A DNA stretch of 64,000 nucleotides, taken from an uncultured Pseudoalteromonas sp. Its GTDB lineage: Bacteria > Pseudomonadota > Gammaproteobacteria > Enterobacterales > Alteromonadaceae. Each line of letters begins with the position of its first letter. The first letter of the stretch is position 1. The position numbers were made by a program, and so were the translations under genes. Below are positions 47,658 to 56,242 of this stretch, piece by piece. A model generated the notes under the pieces. That model did not search any database, was not told the origin of the DNA, and saw nothing but the letters and a program-made list of their open reading frames with translations. The stretch is from positions 248,001 to 312,000 of the forward strand of contig CANLRB010000003.1 of assembly GCA_947493455.1 (NCBI GenBank), read 5' to 3'.

Positions 47658-48923
47658 ATGTACGCCTTTAACAGTGATAAGTTCAAATCAACTTTATATT
47701 GCAATGAACTGGGAGTTCCGTATTTATTACCGTGCTTGTTTTCTCAACACTTACATGAAAATAAAGAAGGCTACAAAATTTCCTGGATTGGCAACCTTGA
47801 TAAGAAATCTAGGAAAAAGGCTGAACTTACTAATATCCACCTTGCAGACACTACGATTAAGTCAATCTGTAGTGAGTTGAAAAAGTTCATTGTTTGGTTT
47901 GAGGAATATTCACAAGATAAAAATGCCATTAAAATGAAATTTCATCATAATGCACCGGATGAGCTATTAGAGCATTATATTAATGAAGTCCTCGTTGTGG
48001 ATTTATGTAAGAGCGAAAAAATGGTTGAGAAGGCACTCAGTGCTATAAGGTATTATTATAACTTTCTTGCTTATAATGGATTTTCCCACTTAAAAACAAT
48101 TGATTTTACAAAAAAAGCCAGAGTTATAGCTAAGGACAATACCCAAACTCGCAATGCAATAAAGTATATTTCTACAAACATGAGAGCGACTATTTACAAT
48201 TCAGCGGGAACTATTCGTGATGAATGCTTATTAAAAAATAGCGGAGAATGTGGATTACGTACGAAAGAAAATACTGGAATTCTATTAAATGACTTCAAAG
48301 TAGGAAAGATGACTTATCAAGGTGTTAAATCCTTTTTCGATAAAATTGATTGGGAAGAGAGTCAAAACCTTCAGGTGGAGCAATTGCAACAAGAGTTTAA
48401 GTATAGGTTACAAGGAAAGTATACTAAGGGAAAGAAATCCAAAGGCGGACGAGCTCGTTGGATTTATATTAAGCGAGATCTCATGCTGAGATATAAAGCG
48501 TACTATCAAACTGAACGTCCGACTAGTAACTCTAATACCTTGTTTGTTACGAATAAAGGACATCCAATCGGCACATATCAAGGAACTCGTGCGTTTACCA
48601 AGGCAAGAAAAATTGTTTTGGAAAAGCAGGACAAAGGATTGCTTCCGGAATACTTCGATATATTGGAAGACGAACATACATATCATTGTCTTAGACACTC
48701 GTTTGGCACAGATAAGTTTTATGATGCATGTATTAAAAATGGACTAAGCTTTGAAACGGTTTCCTATACACATCAACCATATCGGCTTGTTGCCGAGCTT
48801 CTTGGGCATACAAGTGAAAAACCTGACGTGCAAAGTCAAACTACAAGTATGTATATACATTTTTGCTTTGATAAATTGGCTACAGAAGAAAAAGTAAATT
48901 CGAGTTTAGTGCTTGTAGATTAG
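47658..48923 (+). CDS. ginA: tyrosine recombinase, first gene of a GInt-like integrase module
   Basis: This 421-residue integrase has an N-terminal core-binding domain and a complete catalytic domain: first Arg in ECGLRTKEN, H-x-L-R in YHCLRHSFGT, the LLGHTS box and the nucleophile Tyr in TSMYIHF. It is the gene nearest the island end, facing inward. Three more genes on the same strand follow in the order large, large, small, which matches ginABCD of GInt islands, in which all four are needed for precise excision. The symbol is by architecture only and was not tested by a search. Confidence 0.8.
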   Translation: MYAFNSDKFKSTLYCNELGVPYLLPCLFSQHLHENKEGYKISWIGNLDKKSRKKAELTNIHLADTTIKSICSELKKFIVWFEEYSQDKNAIKMKFHHNAPDELLEHYINEVLVVDLCKSEKMVEKALSAIRYYYNFLAYNGFSHLKTIDFTKKARVIAKDNTQTRNAIKYISTNMRATIYNSAGTIRDECLLKNSGECGLRTKENTGILLNDFKVGKMTYQGVKSFFDKIDWEESQNLQVEQLQQEFKYRLQGKYTKGKKSKGGRARWIYIKRDLMLRYKAYYQTERPTSNSNTLFVTNKGHPIGTYQGTRAFTKARKIVLEKQDKGLLPEYFDILEDEHTYHCLRHSFGTDKFYDACIKNGLSFETVSYTHQPYRLVAELLGHTSEKPDVQSQTTSMYIHFCFDKLATEEKVNSSLVLVD

Positions 48924-49090
48924 TTTCATAGTGGAACTAACTTCATGATATATAAGGAGTATTTGATCTTTTTGGGGTGGCGTAGTATTGTTGTTATATG
49001 GAGAAGATGACCTGTAGTTCAAAAGCATGATAGTTAAAAAATGCATAAATACTATTCCGCGCATTTCATATGATTTACAAAGAGTTACTA

Positions 49091-51385
49091 ATGGGTAATG
49101 AATTAATTACTCAACAGAATATGCATGATGAATTTAATATTCATCATAACATCACACCTTTTAATATTGAGCCTACCAAAGTTACACAGTTTAAAATACC
49201 TTCTCATAGATCATGTTGTGGCTCTAGCGCCATAGTGGTCAAATTAGATGAAGTCAAGAATAGTTATAAAAGCAGACTTATTTTATCTGCTTTTTCTACC
49301 GCATCGTATTTGCTTTTTTGCTCGGGTAAAGGCAGTAATTCACATATGTCACATCTGTCCTCTTATTTACCAAAACTAGTTGCTTTTATGAATGAGCACA
49401 GACTTGAAGAGCAGGACCTTATCAACGTATTTACGAAATTTGAATCTTACCGCGTTAATAATGATAAAGTGAAACCGCAATCAACAGGTGTTAAAGAGCT
49501 TATTGGACTTATTAATTTATCGCTTAGTTACAGGAATTTTTACGAGCGATTAAATCTATCTGATTATAATTTTCTAGATAAATTAACTAAAACACACATT
49601 GCCCGTTCAACGGATGCTGTTCAAAAAACGCTGAGTAATTACTTTGGCTACCATTCGTGGCTAGGAAGAAAAGACCTAGGCGTTGGTCATCAGCTTTATC
49701 AAAGGGCCGGCTCAGCGACGGCTTTAATGGCGTCCTTCAAAATTACCATGTCTACTGCACTGATTGAAATATTGGGGGCAAAAAATGCGTTAATTGATCT
49801 TTTTAAAATCAAGCGTAACGATTTTGAAGAGCTCCCGGTTTTTACAGCCTCTCGACCGAGTAAATTAAAATACGATGATGGTGCGAAATCAGCAGAATAC
49901 AAAAAAGCCGTAGCTAATTATAAAAAAGAAGTGATTAACTATAAGCAAAAGTTTTTTTTATGGTTGAGTTTGATTTACCAGTCCACAGAACTGACGCTGG
50001 AACTTGAATTAGCAATTGATGCAATAATATTTGCTGAGTGTAGTGCGGAAGCTTATGGATATGTAAAAAAACAGTTCAAAAATCATAAAGCCATCTCTCA
50101 GCAAATCAAAGTCGATGAAAGACGAGTAACAGTTTTTAACCAGCAGTTAGATTCTTCGTTATTATTTAACATTGATTTTGTTTTAAGTTTGTACAACTTC
50201 GTTAACTCAGGCAATCCAAAGCCAATTTCAAGAGCAGAAGAATATATTTTTATAAATTTGATGTCTTATCAAACTGTAGCCGGTTCAGACATTTTTAAAC
50301 TTACCCTTAAAAATTTTAAGCTTTTTAGAAACCAAAAGGGGAAAATATACTCTATAGGTTGTGACTATTTTAAAACCAGAGCAAACAGAGAACATACTGT
50401 TGATTATATAGATACCAGAACACTACTTGGTGAAGCAGTAAAAAAGTACCTAGAAGATAAAACAGATGGATTTGAAGATAAAGAAATCAGATTGGTTTTG
50501 CAAAGAGATAGTCTCCAGCCCAAATCTGGAAGGCATTCATCTGGTTCAGTTTTCTATTCTTTTTTGTCTAATTCAACATTGAACGAAGTCATTTGTAACC
50601 AACTAGCAAAGAATGAAGCGTCGCCTGTTTTTCACAAGTGTATGGGGCTCATCTGTTCCAAGGGTATAAAAAAAGAAAACTCAGCAACCGGAGATTTCAA
50701 TACAGAATGTAAGACTCCAACTGTTACAAGACTTTTTTCGCAACAAGCCGTAAAAAATTCTAGGATCCATTCAGACTCAAAAAGCTTCGACCCTCGAAAG
50801 CTTTTTAACTTTCACTCTCACTCATCATCAACCGAGCAAAAGGACTATTTATCTGAATATAATGAGGAATATCAGAACAATTGCGGACAAATAACACGAT
50901 TAGTGATGCACGATCTTCAATTAAATGTTCTTCATCCAAGTAAACAGGAAATAGCATTTTTTAACCAACAATATGAACGTGCTTCCGAAGTTGTTACAGA
51001 GCGAAGGAATGATGTATTAGCTCGATTAAAAATAGTTACTGGCATTGATGAATCTGAAACGGATTCTCTAGGCGTGGTTTCTAATCATAAAAATTCGTTT
51101 CTTAAAAATGACCTACCGGACACAATTTACCTGGTCGACTCTCCTGAAACAGTGCTAAAAATGAAGCATTACTTGTCTCAGCTAGAGAAGTATCATAGGC
51201 AGATGTTTGAGCACTCACCAGAGTTCCTGTTCTATGAAGCACTTCCTACTGCTGAATGGATTGAAAAATTGTTTGTTGAAAGAAAATTCTCAAATACAAG
51301 CGTAGAGAAAGGAGAGGAATATTTTCATCGTTTCAAAAATAAATTGCCTAGCTTATTTGCAATAAATACGGGAGTTGCAAAATGA
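49091..51385 (+). CDS. ginB: large diverged tyrosine-recombinase-like protein (GinB-like)
   Basis: This 764-residue protein is much longer than standard integrases. ATG 49091 has AAAGAG upstream; an in-frame ATG at 49070 is less likely. The C-terminal region holds VTRLFSQQAVKNSRI and FHSHSSSTEQKDYL, which resemble the H-x-x-R helix and the LGHxxxxTTxxYL segment, but the first His and the catalytic Arg are not clear. It may therefore be a non-catalytic partner. It overlaps the next gene by four bases (ATGA). This is the second gene of the four-gene recombination module. Confidence 0.7.
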   Translation: MGNELITQQNMHDEFNIHHNITPFNIEPTKVTQFKIPSHRSCCGSSAIVVKLDEVKNSYKSRLILSAFSTASYLLFCSGKGSNSHMSHLSSYLPKLVAFMNEHRLEEQDLINVFTKFESYRVNNDKVKPQSTGVKELIGLINLSLSYRNFYERLNLSDYNFLDKLTKTHIARSTDAVQKTLSNYFGYHSWLGRKDLGVGHQLYQRAGSATALMASFKITMSTALIEILGAKNALIDLFKIKRNDFEELPVFTASRPSKLKYDDGAKSAEYKKAVANYKKEVINYKQKFFLWLSLIYQSTELTLELELAIDAIIFAECSAEAYGYVKKQFKNHKAISQQIKVDERRVTVFNQQLDSSLLFNIDFVLSLYNFVNSGNPKPISRAEEYIFINLMSYQTVAGSDIFKLTLKNFKLFRNQKGKIYSIGCDYFKTRANREHTVDYIDTRTLLGEAVKKYLEDKTDGFEDKEIRLVLQRDSLQPKSGRHSSGSVFYSFLSNSTLNEVICNQLAKNEASPVFHKCMGLICSKGIKKENSATGDFNTECKTPTVTRLFSQQAVKNSRIHSDSKSFDPRKLFNFHSHSSSTEQKDYLSEYNEEYQNNCGQITRLVMHDLQLNVLHPSKQEIAFFNQQYERASEVVTERRNDVLARLKIVTGIDESETDSLGVVSNHKNSFLKNDLPDTIYLVDSPETVLKMKHYLSQLEKYHRQMFEHSPEFLFYEALPTAEWIEKLFVERKFSNTSVEKGEEYFHRFKNKLPSLFAINTGVAK

Positions 51386-54054
51386 TCCCTTTGCTAGCCA
51401 ACCAAAATGAAGATTTAGAAAGCATAGAACTATTTAATAAAGAAATGGCTGATATGTACATGGCCTTTTTTAAGGGATCTCAAAAATCATTTAAAGATGA
51501 TGTCTGGGAAGAACCGCGAAGTTCTGATAGCTCACTCAAAATAAAGTTGGACTTTTCCGAATTTGAAACACTTCAACTCAGATTCAGTGAAGCAATCACT
51601 ATTAAAGTCTGTGACAATAAAACAGTAAAATTAACCCCATGCGGCTTAGCAAAGTGGTTGTTCCTAAAAATTAAATCTAGTGACTCAGTAAGCTATCGTG
51701 CTAGCTGGTACTTAGATAACTTGAAAATGTTGTTTAGGTTTTTATCAGATAATCACTTAGCAAGCTTAACTGTAGAAGATTTACAAAGCTATTTTGGCTT
51801 ACTTTTAACTCATGATTATAAAAACAATGAATTTGTACGCAGATACTCATCACCTGCATATTCAAGTCGTTTAAAGTGGGTTCACCTAGTAGAAATGAGC
51901 GCTGTACTCAGAATTTATCAAATAGATCCCTTTATTAAATCCATTTCTAAGGCTGAACTTAATGAAAACTTGAATAAAGCATGTCGAAGACAGATGGACA
52001 TGACGCTCGCTGATTACCAAACAGGTTCAACTTTCGATTATTTAGGTTTGGATATTGCAAAGCATTACATTGATTATTGCGCTTCTTTCTATGAAGAAAA
52101 CTTAGTTTTTGCAACTGCACTAACGCAAGCATTAAACAAAATGAATTTAGATCTTCATAAAGGGTCAAGTGATAGCCCTTGGGAAGATTTACTTTGTTCA
52201 AAGAACAGTGTGAACAATGAAATATTCTGCAATCATGTCGCAAAATTTTTAAAAAAAAATGCAAATTCCATAGTTGCGTTTAGGCAAGAAGTATTAGATG
52301 AAATAGCAGATAAGCTTGGGCTTGAAGTCAATGCGCTAGATACACACGAGTTTATTAGAGCACTTATGTTTGCACGCTTTTATGAACAACACACAAAGTC
52401 TAGGACTGCTATCTTTGAAGAGTTTCGAAGCTCATTCAGCGATGAGTTAATTTGTTCGGAGCCGGAAAGTAATATTAACTTTAAAAATTTGAGTCTAGAA
52501 GGGTTTGATAGGATCGTTGACGAGGTCATAAAAACAAATAAAGGTGACCTGCCGTTAAAAAGAAGAAATATTAACAATCGTTTAAAAAGTTTATCTATAT
52601 CAAATAGATTGGATTTGAACCGGTTTATACAAGATGTCGAAGCTGCTGGTGTTACTACATTAGTTTCTTATACTGGGTATCGTGCTAGTGAGTACGGGTT
52701 TCCAAAGAACTCAATAAAAACTGAACCTAACTTTGAGATACGAGATGTAGCTTACACTCCATTTAGATTCTTTCTGGAGTGGGTAGTTCCCAAAACTTGT
52801 GGTGAATTGATTATTAAGAGAGAAATAACTCTTTCATGTACGATTCTGACTTACCAGTTAACAGAATTAACAAAGTTTGAAGAAAACGGCTTTGCTTTGT
52901 TTTCAAAAGGTAAACTTACTTCCGTTGAAGCATCGAAGATAGTTTACAACCTAGTAAATAGGCTGTGGCTAGAATTTCCAGAACGCTATAGTATTTTTAA
53001 AGAACTAGATGTTGTAGAAAATAAAGACACATCAAACCCACAATACAACAATTTAATAGAAAAATATGATTTAAAGTTATCTTTTGTTAAAGAACTTTTG
53101 GCTCTGAAAAAAAAGTTAAGATACCACTGTGCGATTAGAAAATTGTCGATGCGTTCATACACAGGAGAGAATGGCTCGACAGTGAGGTTTTTACGTACTT
53201 TAGAACTGTTTATAAAAGGAAAGCTTGAAAACCAAGACAAAGAGCTACTAGAGCAAAAGCTTGGTCCGGCAACAATAGCCAAAATCAGAGAACCAGACTT
53301 TGTACTAAGCAAAGAAACAGCTGATGCAGTTCGAACAGAGTTTATTGCTGATACACACTACGCAACCCCACATGCATTAAGGCATGTCTGGGCTGAAGCA
53401 GTACTTCAACGTTATAAAGGGAATGTCGGGAAACGCATTAGGTCAAACTTCAAGCACATGGATAATCGCTTTTTCAATACTTATATCAATGGAAAAGAAG
53501 TAAGGGCTATTATGGATATGGCTAAATTGACTACTATTAATAGCATTGTGAGGTATTGGATAAACAAAATTCAGGATCAGAAAGATCAATATTATTCTGG
53601 CTTTCAAAAGTTTATACAAAAAGCTCTATATGGTACTAAGACTGATGCAGAAAGATCTAAGTTAATCGAAATAATCTCAGACACTCGTGTTGTTGATTTA
53701 AATTCTCTACCAACAAATGATTGTTTGCTGCGTATCGGGACGTTTTCAAATGCCAAATGTAGTCATGGTGGTAAACCAAAGCCACACCTAGCGAAACCAA
53801 GCTTTTGTTTGGGCTGTGTTAATGCAAATTTTGAAGCCTCTCACTATGATGGGACAATGGCTTATATCAAACAAGATCTCGACATTCTTCGAGATAAAGG
53901 GCTTCCGTTTTGGCTAAAAGAAGAATCGCTAGGTACTGTAACCAAAGCATTAAAAAGAATTGAAGAGCTTAACAGAGCCAATCAGATTTATGGCAAGGCA
54001 ATAAGTTATCTTCAGCAAAGTATTGAAATCGCTAGAAGTAATGGAGCTTGTTGA
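51382..54054 (+). CDS. ginC: large tyrosine-recombinase-like protein (GinC-like)
   Basis: This 890-residue protein has a C-terminal integrase catalytic core: TPHALRHVWAEAVLQRY gives H-x-L-R-H, and MDNRFFNTYINGKEVRAIM provides the candidate Tyr. A YRASEYGFP segment (around 435) could hold the first Arg. After the core comes a Cys-rich piece (CLLRIGTFSNAKCSHGG and FCLGCVNANF), a possible zinc site. The start overlaps the previous stop (ATGA). Its size and place fit GinC of GInt islands. Confidence 0.75.
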   Translation: MIPLLANQNEDLESIELFNKEMADMYMAFFKGSQKSFKDDVWEEPRSSDSSLKIKLDFSEFETLQLRFSEAITIKVCDNKTVKLTPCGLAKWLFLKIKSSDSVSYRASWYLDNLKMLFRFLSDNHLASLTVEDLQSYFGLLLTHDYKNNEFVRRYSSPAYSSRLKWVHLVEMSAVLRIYQIDPFIKSISKAELNENLNKACRRQMDMTLADYQTGSTFDYLGLDIAKHYIDYCASFYEENLVFATALTQALNKMNLDLHKGSSDSPWEDLLCSKNSVNNEIFCNHVAKFLKKNANSIVAFRQEVLDEIADKLGLEVNALDTHEFIRALMFARFYEQHTKSRTAIFEEFRSSFSDELICSEPESNINFKNLSLEGFDRIVDEVIKTNKGDLPLKRRNINNRLKSLSISNRLDLNRFIQDVEAAGVTTLVSYTGYRASEYGFPKNSIKTEPNFEIRDVAYTPFRFFLEWVVPKTCGELIIKREITLSCTILTYQLTELTKFEENGFALFSKGKLTSVEASKIVYNLVNRLWLEFPERYSIFKELDVVENKDTSNPQYNNLIEKYDLKLSFVKELLALKKKLRYHCAIRKLSMRSYTGENGSTVRFLRTLELFIKGKLENQDKELLEQKLGPATIAKIREPDFVLSKETADAVRTEFIADTHYATPHALRHVWAEAVLQRYKGNVGKRIRSNFKHMDNRFFNTYINGKEVRAIMDMAKLTTINSIVRYWINKIQDQKDQYYSGFQKFIQKALYGTKTDAERSKLIEIISDTRVVDLNSLPTNDCLLRIGTFSNAKCSHGGKPKPHLAKPSFCLGCVNANFEASHYDGTMAYIKQDLDILRDKGLPFWLKEESLGTVTKALKRIEELNRANQIYGKAISYLQQSIEIARSNGAC

Positions 54055-54055
54055 T

Positions 54056-54580
54056 ATGTCGGAAAATGACTTTTACCAAGAGTTCATCGGGATTGATGAA
54101 GATAGCAGCCAAGCTGAGCAAGCAGAAAGCAGTAGTACTCTTCTAAAGTCAAGTCACCCTACTTATCTAGCAGCAGTGCAAGCGATTGACAAGCTTAAAA
54201 AAGAAAAGTTGAGATACATAAAGGGCCACTTTAAAGACTCAGATTTTAAAGCAAAAAAAACATATGGAATCAATAAAGCAGAAGTAGCCAGAGAGGTTGA
54301 TAGAGAACCAGGGCCTTTATTTAATCAAAATTCATTTTCGAAAGCTCTCCAAGAACATTTTAAAGATGCAAATGGAGATCTTGAAAAGGCAAAAATTAGT
54401 CAGCTTGAGCGAAAAAGTAATGGCTTCCAAAACAGGTCAAAGACTGAACTTGTTAAAGAAGTTCGCAAGGTAACCCAGGAAATCGATGATCTCACAAAAA
54501 ATAACTGTGAAGTACTTTTTCAGATGATGCTAGATGAATTACCACTAGACGTTAAAAGAACGTTAAAAATCAAGGCTTGA
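54056..54580 (+). CDS. ginD: small coiled-coil protein, fourth gene of the integrase module (GinD-like)
   Basis: This 174-residue charged protein starts at ATG 54056, two bases past the ginC stop, with GGAG upstream. The frame is open a little earlier inside ginC. It contains YGINKAEVAREVDREPGPLF, which resembles a short helix-turn-helix, and a C-terminal helical stretch (KTELVKEVRKVTQEIDDL) that is probably coiled coil. In GInts the fourth gene is small and needed for excision; a DNA-binding or directionality role is plausible but unproven. Confidence 0.65.
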   Translation: MSENDFYQEFIGIDEDSSQAEQAESSSTLLKSSHPTYLAAVQAIDKLKKEKLRYIKGHFKDSDFKAKKTYGINKAEVAREVDREPGPLFNQNSFSKALQEHFKDANGDLEKAKISQLERKSNGFQNRSKTELVKEVRKVTQEIDDLTKNNCEVLFQMMLDELPLDVKRTLKIKA

Positions 54581-54636
54581 TTAAGCCGTGTTCAGATGGT
54601 TGCTTCTCAACTTAACATGCTTTTAGGACAATAATA

Positions 54637-54939
54637 ATGAAAAATAGCCTTTCCAAAAAAAACATAATGGGTAAAGTTAAATACTGGGTAAATGATTCGG
54701 AGGGCGGTCCTAGCTTATTAATATCCGTAAATAATGAGTCTTTTCACTTAGGTTATTACACAGGGATGGGAAACTCCGACAATACTCCCATCGAAAAATT
54801 AGCTCCAGAGTATAAGGAAGTAATAATCGCATTATATCATTCAGGTGATTTAGTAGAGGCTGGGAGAGCTTTCACGCTTTATCCTGGCAGCGATTTATTT
54901 AAAAAGCTAACTTTAAATGAATCAAAATCTATTTGTTGA
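54637..54939 (+). CDS. hypothetical protein
   Basis: This 100-residue protein is not recognised. The start is supported by AGGA at ribosome-site distance. It is a single folded-looking piece (KVKYWVNDSEGGPSLLISVN, then GYYTGMGNSDNTPIEKLAPE) without signal peptide or membrane segments. It follows the recombination module on the same strand and may be cargo or an accessory factor. Confidence 0.5.
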   Translation: MKNSLSKKNIMGKVKYWVNDSEGGPSLLISVNNESFHLGYYTGMGNSDNTPIEKLAPEYKEVIIALYHSGDLVEAGRAFTLYPGSDLFKKLTLNESKSIC

Positions 54940-54991
54940 CTTACGTTGATCTATGACTGGTTATCTAAATCACAGTTTATATATTTCGGCT

Positions 54992-55192
54992 TCATGAAAA
55001 GTCGCCTGTTCTTATCCTTATCAACATGTCGATGGCTATACAGGCATCAATTGAAAGTTGCTCAAACGGTGACCAGCCTTGCAACGGAGGCTTGGGTTTC
55101 GTCAGCCAATAATTACACACTCGAACATCATTTTTAAACGTCCTCATGAGTGATTCATATATAGCATGATGCTCAGACTTTAAATGTTCCAT
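54992..55192 (-). pseudogene. MbcA/ParS/Xre antitoxin-like fragment (DUF2384)
   Basis: This 66-residue minus-strand frame contains CNYWLTKPKPPLQGWSPFEQ followed by a helix ending in IRIRTGDFS. This resembles the C-terminal toxin-binding domain of MbcA/ParS/Xre antitoxins (WL-x-PNxxLGGxSPLELL...). Full antitoxins have 130 or more residues with an N-terminal DNA-binding part; the frame is closed by stops upstream, and no RES-domain toxin is adjacent. It is a remnant or a very small orphan antitoxin. A plus-strand frame over the same bases is taken as a shadow. Confidence 0.5.
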
Positions 55193-55335
55193 TTCAGCAA
55201 ATTTAACATGAGCATCAGGTGAGTTTTTCGGTTATCTATTCATCATTATTTTGTACTTTTAAGTGAATATGATCTCAATCAAAAGTTAAGCATAAATTCT
55301 ATTTGATGTCCAAATCAAAATGATACATACTATTT

Positions 55336-55373
55336 CGATAATTATTAAAATTGTCAATAAAATCAATTTATCG
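55336..55373 (+). promoter_or_regulatory. possible operator of the WYL regulator
   Basis: CGATAA (55336-55341) and TTATCG (55368-55373) form an inverted repeat ending just before the ATG at 55375, in very AT-rich DNA. BrxR-type regulators bind inverted repeats upstream of their own gene. The match is short and may be chance. Confidence 0.35.
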
Positions 55374-55374
55374 T

Positions 55375-56241
55375 ATGGACGAATTAAACTTTGCGCAAAA
55401 GCAACGCTTAGCTTATATCGACTTTAAACTCTATTTCACTGGCATGGCGACACGTAGTGAAATAGTGAGTCATTTCGAATTAGGCCTGGCAGCTGCAACT
55501 CGAGATATAAAGCTCTACAAAGATTTAGCTCCTGAAAATATGGAGTACGACAACGTAGAGAAAAAGTACTTCATAACTACCAAGTTTAAGCCGCTGTTTA
55601 AACATGACGCGCGACGTACTTTAATTAAATTGGCAAACAATATCAGTGATGGATTTGATGCTATAGGTGATGCGTCATTTCCTATAGAGTCGCCGAGCCC
55701 TTTAAACGTCCCCAACATAGACATAATTGCCAAATTGTCTCAAGCAATAATTCACAACAAACCTATTAACGTAATCTATACGTCTCTGAGCAGTGGCTCT
55801 GGAGCAAGAGAACTTGTGCCTCACTCAATTGTAGATAACGGCTTACGTTGGCATTTAAGAGCTTTTGATCGCAAAACAAAATCATTCAGAGACTTTGTTT
55901 TAACCCGTATTACCAAAGTTACAATTCAAGCACAGACACCATCTCCAGAAGAAGATAAGTTAGAAGATCATCAATGGATGCGAATGGTGCCATTGCAAAT
56001 AATTCCACACCCTAAAAACGTTGAGTATCCAACAGCAATCAAGTTGGATTTTGGTATGGAAAGTGGCGTGCTAGAAGTTAACGTGCGAGCAGCAATGGCA
56101 GGTTATTTATTAAGACGCTGGAATGTCGACTGTTCTAAAAGCGGCACGCTTTCAGGCCCCGAATACCAGTTATATCTACGAAATACTCAAACACTTTATG
56201 GTGCGGAAAATCTAGCTATCGCCCCAGGTTACGGAAAATAA
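55375..56241 (+). CDS. BrxR/CapW-like WYL-domain transcriptional regulator
   Basis: This 288-residue protein starts at ATG 55375 (MDELNFAQKQRLAYIDFKLY); the frame also opens at a TTG 24 bases upstream. The N-terminus is a winged helix (MATRSEIVSHFELGLAAATR, then YKDLAPENMEYD), followed by a WYL domain (NVIYTSLSSGSGARELVPHS, GLRWHLRAFDR, FRDFVLTRI) and a C-terminal WCX-like part. This order and several phrases match the BrxR/CapW family, which represses BREX, CBASS and other defence operons until triggered. It is one base upstream of the helicase gene, so it should control the operon. Confidence 0.82.
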   Translation: MDELNFAQKQRLAYIDFKLYFTGMATRSEIVSHFELGLAAATRDIKLYKDLAPENMEYDNVEKKYFITTKFKPLFKHDARRTLIKLANNISDGFDAIGDASFPIESPSPLNVPNIDIIAKLSQAIIHNKPINVIYTSLSSGSGARELVPHSIVDNGLRWHLRAFDRKTKSFRDFVLTRITKVTIQAQTPSPEEDKLEDHQWMRMVPLQIIPHPKNVEYPTAIKLDFGMESGVLEVNVRAAMAGYLLRRWNVDCSKSGTLSGPEYQLYLRNTQTLYGAENLAIAPGYGK

Positions 56242-56242
56242 A

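Noticed and set aside
54946-55137. 63-codon plus-strand frame
   Set aside because: The opposite strand encodes a DUF2384-like pattern over the same bases. This frame shows nothing recognisable and lacks a ribosome site.
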